NCBI RefSeq assembly: GCF_041276405.1
Contig: NZ_JBGGGT010000002.1
Coordinates: 3,573,001-3,637,000 of the forward strand
DNA: 64,000 bases
Direction of reading: 5' to 3'
DNA from: Microvirga sp. TS319
Lineage (GTDB): Bacteria > Pseudomonadota > Alphaproteobacteria > Rhizobiales > Beijerinckiaceae
Positions 60,129 through 64,000 of the stretch are shown here, piece by piece; within the stretch, counting starts at the first letter, position 1; the number at the start of each line of letters is the position of its first letter. Both the position numbers and the translations under genes were made by a program. The notes beneath the pieces are model-generated. The model was not told the origin of the DNA and made no database searches. It saw only the letters and a list, made by a program, of their open reading frames with translations.

Positions 60129-61555
60129 CGCACCAGAATGTTCCGGAACTGCCATGGATCCGAGGTGTCGATGTCCTCGGGGAAGAAGCCGGGACGATCG
60201 TCCAGAGGCGTCCAGTCCGTGTAGTAGCCTTTCACAGGCCCGAGATACGGCATCTGCACCTCGAGGCAACGGCGGAAATCGATGTCGTCGGCTTCCACGA
60301 TGCCCGCATTCGGGTTCTCGAGCGCCCATACCATGCCGGCGAGGACCGCGGAGGTCACCTGGAGGCCGGTCGCGTTCTGGTAGGGCGCGAGCTTGCGGGT
60401 CTCCTCGATGGAGAGCTGCGAACCGAACCAATAGGCGTTCTTGGCATGGCCGTAGAGCAGCACGCCGAGTTCGTCGATGCCGTCGACGATCTCGTCCTCG
60501 GTGAGGATGTGCTGCTTCCCCTGGAACTTGCCGGCATTGCCGAACATCTCGTGCATCGACAGCACGGCGTCGTTCGCTGGATGATAGGCGTAGTGGCAGG
60601 TCGGACGATAGGCGACCTTGTCGCCTTCGCGCACCGTGAAGTAGTCCGCGATCGAGATCGCCTCGTTGTGCGTGACCAGGAAGCCGTATTGCGGACCGGG
60701 CGTGGGGCACCAGGTGCGCACGCGCGTATTCGCGCCCGGCTGAAGCAGGTAGATCCCGGCGCCGCAGCCCTTGTCGTGCGTGCACGCGTTCTCGGGCATC
60801 CACGTCTCGTGAGTGCCCCATCCGAGTTCCGCGGGTTGCAGGCCCTCGGACACGAAACCTTCCACCGACCAGGTGTTCACGAACACGCCCATGGGCTTCG
60901 GCTTGTCCGCGCGCTGGGTGTCACGCTCGGCGATGTGGATGCCCTTCACGCCCACGCGCTGCATCAGGCCGGCCCATTCCTCGCGGGTCTTCGGCACCTC
61001 GACATCGAGGCCGATATCCTTGGCGACGTTGAGCAGCGCCTGCTTCACCAACCAGGAGACCATGCCGGGATTGGCGCCGCAGCAGTTCACTGCCGTCGGG
61101 CCGCCGGGCGCCTGACGGCGCGCGTCGAGAATGTTCTCGCGCAGCATGTAGTTGGTGCGCTTCGCGGGATCTGCGCTCTTGTCGAAGTAGAAGCCCGCCC
61201 AGGGCTCGGCCACGGTGTCGACGTAAAGAGCGCCGAGCTCACGGCAGAGTTCCAGGATCGCACGGGAGGAGGTGTCGACCGAAACGTTGACGCAGAAGCC
61301 CTGCCCGCCGCCTTCCGTCAGAAGAGGCGTCAGGATCTCGCGATAGTTCTCGGGGGTGAGGGCCTTGTTGACGAGTGTGATGCCGCGCACGTCGAGCATG
61401 CTGCGGTCGGTGTCGACCGGGTCGATGACCGTGAAGCGGTTCTTGTCGAACTCGAAATGCCGCTCGATCAGGGGCAGCATGCCTTTTCCGATCGAGCCGA
61501 AGCCGATCATGACGATCGGACCGGTGATGCGGCCATGAACGGGCCAAGTGGTCAT
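60125..61555 (-). CDS. hss: Homospermidine synthase
   Basis: The 476-residue product is a bacterial homospermidine synthase, which joins two putrescines (or spermidine and putrescine) with NAD+ to give sym-homospermidine. The Rossmann motif is IVMIGFGSIGKGMLPLIE near the N-terminus; later blocks include TVAEPWAGFYF, NCCGANPGMVSWLVKQAL, WGTHETWMPENA and YGHAKNAYWFGSQLS. It is cytosolic. AAGGAGAA precedes ATG 61555. Ornithine decarboxylase, the putrescine source, is encoded about 2.3 kb further right on the same strand. Confidence 0.96.
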   Translation of the reverse strand: MTTWPVHGRITGPIVMIGFGSIGKGMLPLIERHFEFDKNRFTVIDPVDTDRSMLDVRGITLVNKALTPENYREILTPLLTEGGGQGFCVNVSVDTSSRAILELCRELGALYVDTVAEPWAGFYFDKSADPAKRTNYMLRENILDARRQAPGGPTAVNCCGANPGMVSWLVKQALLNVAKDIGLDVEVPKTREEWAGLMQRVGVKGIHIAERDTQRADKPKPMGVFVNTWSVEGFVSEGLQPAELGWGTHETWMPENACTHDKGCGAGIYLLQPGANTRVRTWCPTPGPQYGFLVTHNEAISIADYFTVREGDKVAYRPTCHYAYHPANDAVLSMHEMFGNAGKFQGKQHILTEDEIVDGIDELGVLLYGHAKNAYWFGSQLSIEETRKLAPYQNATGLQVTSAVLAGMVWALENPNAGIVEADDIDFRRCLEVQMPYLGPVKGYYTDWTPLDDRPGFFPEDIDTSDPWQFRNILVR

Positions 61556-61809
61556 CGATAATTCTCCTTGCAAAAGCGTGAGATGGAAGAGGTTTGTCTC
61601 CGGGTAGAGCGATTCCGGGCGCATCTAGGATTGAGGGGCCCCCTGGGTCAATGCCTTGGCGGCGCTATCTGCTCCGGATCGTGATTTCCCTGCGGATCGA
61701 GGGTGCAAGGAGCGGCAGGAAACGCTCCCATCGCAGTTTCGGGCCTCGACATCGGCGAACAAGGCCTCATGATCAGGAATCGCCATTCTCCATTCCCGGC
61801 TCCAGCCCG

Positions 61810-63018
61810 ATGACATTTCACGAACTCCTCATGCGCCACGGGCGCGTGATCGGCCTCGGCTTCGCCCTGACCTTTCTGTCCTCCTTCGGTCAGACCTTCT
61901 TCATCTCCCTCTCCGGGCCCGATATCCGTGAGACCTTCGGACTCACGAACGGTGCCTTCGGGCTGATCTATTCCGCCGCGACCCTCTGTTCGGGCCTGCT
62001 GATGATCTGGGCCGGCGCCGTGATCGACCGCATCGACATACGGCTCTATGCCACGATCGCCCTTGTCGGCCTGGCGGCCGCCGCACTCGGGCTTTCGCTG
62101 GCTTCCGACGCCGTGATGCTGGGCCTGAGCCTTTTCGCCTTGCGCCTGTTCGGCCAGGGCATGTCGAGCCATGCGGGCGTGATGAGCACGGCCCGGCTTT
62201 CGGCGGGCATTCGCGGCCGGGCGACGAGCGTGGCCGCGCTCGGCTTCCCGGCGGGCGAAGCCCTTCTGCCCACGATCGTCATCGCCGGGATCGCGATCCT
62301 CGGCTGGACCGGCATGTGGCGCATCGCGGCGCTCGCCATCGCCTTCTGCCTCGGCCTCGGCTGGGCCTTGAGCGCTTTCCTTGCCCGGCAGGGGCCCGAA
62401 TCGGACGAGCCTGCTCACACGAGCGGCCTGACGGAAGCGGGGCCGCGCTGGATCGATATACTCCGCGACCGGCGGTTCCTCGCCCTCGTTCCGACCATGA
62501 TCGGCTATCCGGCCATCGTCACGGCCTATTTTTTCCATCAGCGGCTCATCGCCGAGATCGAAGGCTGGCCCCTGGAATTGCTGGCGAGCAGCATCACCGT
62601 CTATGCGCTCGTCTCCGTCACCGTGGCGATGCTGACGGGGAGCCTTGTCGATCGCTTCGGGGCGATACGCCTGAGCCATTTCTATCTTCTGGGTCTCATT
62701 CTCGCATCCGTGGCCCTGGCGCTTCTCAGCGGCCCCGCCCTGGCGCCGATCTTCTTTGCCCTGATCGGCCTCTCGGCAGGCGCGACCAACGTCATCATCG
62801 CGGCGGTCCTGGCCGAGCTCTTCGGCACGAAGCATCTGGGAAAGATCCGTGCGCTGGCCGGCGCGCTCATGGTGCTCGCCTCCGCGGCAACGCCCGGCTT
62901 CATCGGCCTGCTGTTCGACTCCGGCGTCGGCCTCGCGTCGATTGCCTTAGGGTTTGCCGCTTATCTGCTGGTCGCGGCGGGCGTCACCTTCGCGCTTCCC
63001 GATTCGAGGGCCGCTTAG
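61810..63018 (+). CDS. Major facilitator superfamily transporter
   Basis: The 402-residue product has about twelve membrane helices, starting VIGLGFALTFLSSFGQTFFI, with an MFS-like loop (AGAVIDRIDIRLYA) and a second-half helix LTGSLVDRFGAIRLSHFY that repeats the signature. The subgroup and substrate are unknown. It lies between homospermidine synthase and the acetyltransferase gene on the opposite strand; polyamine export is possible but only by location. The TAG stop is the left edge of a palindromic repeat. Confidence 0.87.
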   Translation: MTFHELLMRHGRVIGLGFALTFLSSFGQTFFISLSGPDIRETFGLTNGAFGLIYSAATLCSGLLMIWAGAVIDRIDIRLYATIALVGLAAAALGLSLASDAVMLGLSLFALRLFGQGMSSHAGVMSTARLSAGIRGRATSVAALGFPAGEALLPTIVIAGIAILGWTGMWRIAALAIAFCLGLGWALSAFLARQGPESDEPAHTSGLTEAGPRWIDILRDRRFLALVPTMIGYPAIVTAYFFHQRLIAEIEGWPLELLASSITVYALVSVTVAMLTGSLVDRFGAIRLSHFYLLGLILASVALALLSGPALAPIFFALIGLSAGATNVIIAAVLAELFGTKHLGKIRALAGALMVLASAATPGFIGLLFDSGVGLASIALGFAAYLLVAAGVTFALPDSRAA

Positions 63019-63119
63019 AGCATCGGACGTGAAAAGTGGGAACCGGTTTTGCGTGAAAAGATGCTCAAACCAAAGTGTTGCAGCATCGGACATGGATTCG
63101 ATTTCACGTCCGATGCTCC
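63016..63119. repeat. Intergenic palindromic mosaic repeat, locus N
   Basis: TTAGAGCATCGGACGTGAAA with AACCGGTTTTGCGTGAAAAG and GATGCTC forms the first module; CAGCATCGGACATGGATTC to CACGTCCGATGCTC the second. The left edge contains the stop of the MFS gene. Confidence 0.82.
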
Positions 63120-63147
63120 GGACCGCCCTCGGATCAGGCTCGACGGT

Positions 63148-63720
63148 TCAGGCCGCAGGGCGCAAACCCGGCAGCCGTCCCTGCGCGGCGGCCGCGACGA
63201 GCGCCGGGAGATCGGGCTTGTCCTGGAGGGCGCCCGTCGCGGATACGAGGCCGCGTGCGCCGTCGAGGTAGCCGGCTTCCAGCTCCAGCGCGAGGAAGCG
63301 GTTGCGCTCGTAAGGTCCCGGCAACCAGAGGGATCCTGTTTTCTCCCGCGAGAAGCCGAAGCGCTCGTAATACGGCGCATCGCCGACCAGCAGCACCGCC
63401 TTGTGGCCGAGAGCGGCAGAGCGGCCCAACGCCTCGCGCATGAGCTTGCCGCCAAGGCCGAGGCTCTGGAGCGCGGGATCGATCGCGATCGGCCCGAGCA
63501 TGAGCGCGGGCCGGTTCGGACCTGCCGAGACGTGCCACAGACGCACGGTGCCGACGAGTTCGCCGTCTCGCTCGACGGTCAGCGAGAGACCATCGGCGGC
63601 CATTCGCCCCTCGCGCAGGCGCTCGCAGGTCTTCTGGAACCGCGCAGGACCGAAGCAGGCATCGAGCAGCGCTTCCCGCGCTTGCGCATCGTGAAAGGAT
63701 TCTTCGCGAATCGTGATCAT
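63148..63720 (-). CDS. GNAT family N-acetyltransferase
   Basis: The 190-residue product has an acetyltransferase fold in its first 140 residues, with the acetyl-CoA-binding stretch around LGPIAIDPALQSLGLGGKLM and a beta-strand with YYERFGFSRE that carries the usual Tyr. The C-terminal 45 residues are extra. The substrate is unknown; GNAT enzymes of this type (YhbS-like) acetylate small amines or proteins. It lies immediately downstream of the ornithine decarboxylase gene on the same strand, about 128 bases away, so polyamine acetylation is conceivable but unproven. Confidence 0.9.
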   Translation of the reverse strand: MITIREESFHDAQAREALLDACFGPARFQKTCERLREGRMAADGLSLTVERDGELVGTVRLWHVSAGPNRPALMLGPIAIDPALQSLGLGGKLMREALGRSAALGHKAVLLVGDAPYYERFGFSREKTGSLWLPGPYERNRFLALELEAGYLDGARGLVSATGALQDKPDLPALVAAAAQGRLPGLRPAA

Positions 63721-63812
63721 GGCCGTGGCCTCCCAGACATGGGGTGAGCGACAGCCCTCGCACCCGGGTGCATCGCATCCAGGCCGTCCGGGACAACACT
63801 TTAGGGGTTGGT

Positions 63813-63837
63813 GCCTGCCTCGTTCACCGAGGCAGGC
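63813..63837. terminator. Hairpin after the ornithine decarboxylase gene
   Basis: GCCTGCCTCG pairs with CGAGGCAGGC across a 5-base loop, 11 bases past the decarboxylase stop codon. There is no T run, so it may be a terminator or stabiliser. Confidence 0.5.
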
Positions 63838-63847
63838 GGGACGTGAA

Positions 63848-64000
63848 TCAGATCACGTAGGACTTGAGCGGCGGGAAGCCGTTGAAGGCGACCGCCGAGT
63901 AGGTGGTCGTGTAGGCGCCCGTGCCCTCGATCAGCACCTTGTCGCCGATCTCCAGCGAGACGGGGAGCAGATAGGGCTCCTTCTCGTAGAGAACGTCGGC
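63848..64000 (-). CDS. Ornithine/lysine decarboxylase, C-terminal fragment at window edge
   Basis: Only the last 50 codons are inside the window: ADVLYEKEPYLLPVSLEIGD then KVLIEGTGAYTTTYSAVAFNGFPPLKSYVI. This matches the C-terminal end of fold-type III (alanine racemase-like) ornithine decarboxylases, where GAYT carries a cofactor-contacting Tyr and FNGF is conserved. The enzyme makes putrescine from ornithine, feeding homospermidine synthase nearby. Lysine activity is possible in bifunctional members. The start and most of the gene lie to the right of the window. Confidence 0.9.
   Translation of the reverse strand, partial: ADVLYEKEPYLLPVSLEIGDKVLIEGTGAYTTTYSAVAFNGFPPLKSYVI

Noticed and set aside
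1..64000. Prophage, insertion sequence, toxin-antitoxin or defence island
   Set aside because: No transposase, integrase, phage structural, nuclease-methylase or toxin-like gene was found; composition and gene content look uniformly chromosomal.

Overview
The window is GC-rich, densely coded DNA from the chromosome of an alphaproteobacterium, most likely order Hyphomicrobiales (Rhizobiales) and possibly a Methylobacteriaceae/Microvirga-like genus. The basis is GapR (DUF2312), CpdR, a zinc-independent L36, homospermidine synthase, fused indolepyruvate oxidoreductase, an HWE/HisKA_2-type histidine kinase, a ROSE-type thermosensor leader and an mmgR/suhB-like small RNA. The genus is inference. 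No phage, insertion sequence, CRISPR array or rRNA was seen; the content is core metabolic and regulatory.

Layout. 1-5 kb: a PAS-GGDEF signalling protein cut by the left edge, a gapR / DUF1244 / N-formylglutamate amidohydrolase operon, and a DMT exporter. 5-9 kb: pyruvate kinase, a hydrolase, a TPR lipoprotein-like gene, rpmJ and tRNA-Val. 9-16 kb: cpdR beside a second N-formylglutamate amidohydrolase, an mmgR-like sRNA, an MFS transporter, hisN, a lysophospholipase-like gene, an Hsp20 gene with a thermometer leader, a possible 6S-like RNA and threonine aldolase. 17-23 kb: gltB-gltD (ammonium assimilation). 23-29 kb: cell-envelope genes (DUF459/SGNH, lytic transglycosylase, galE, galU, kdsD). 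29-36 kb: GST, NfeD-SPFH pair, AlaX-type editing protein, hemH and a large sensor kinase. 36-47 kb: 5'-nucleotidase, ung, an aromatic aminotransferase facing indolepyruvate oxidoreductase, a DUF1007-NicO metal transporter pair and a gamma-glutamyltransferase. 47-53 kb: a TRAP-TAXI uptake operon and an OpgG/D-type glucan protein. 53-59 kb: a zinc locus (54-aa His-rich membrane peptide, znuC, znuB, znuA, COG0523 GTPase), then a WD40 protein and two small genes. 60-64 kb: homospermidine synthase, MFS transporter, GNAT and the end of an ornithine decarboxylase gene, forming a polyamine neighbourhood.

The most striking structure is not a gene. At least fourteen intergenic sites carry palindromic modules (arms such as AGAGCATCGG/CCGATGCTCT, GCGCATCGT/ACGATGCGC, and changed but still complementary arms such as AGAGCCTTTTCC/GGAAAAGGCTCT) joined in different orders and bounded by CTAG-like ends. 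In seven cases the repeat end supplies or touches the stop codon of the adjacent gene. Other notable points are an intrinsic terminator after rpmJ that contains the start codon of the next gene, the His-rich micro-ORF in the znu operon, and the pairing of both N-formylglutamate amidohydrolase genes with Caulobacter-type cell-cycle regulators.
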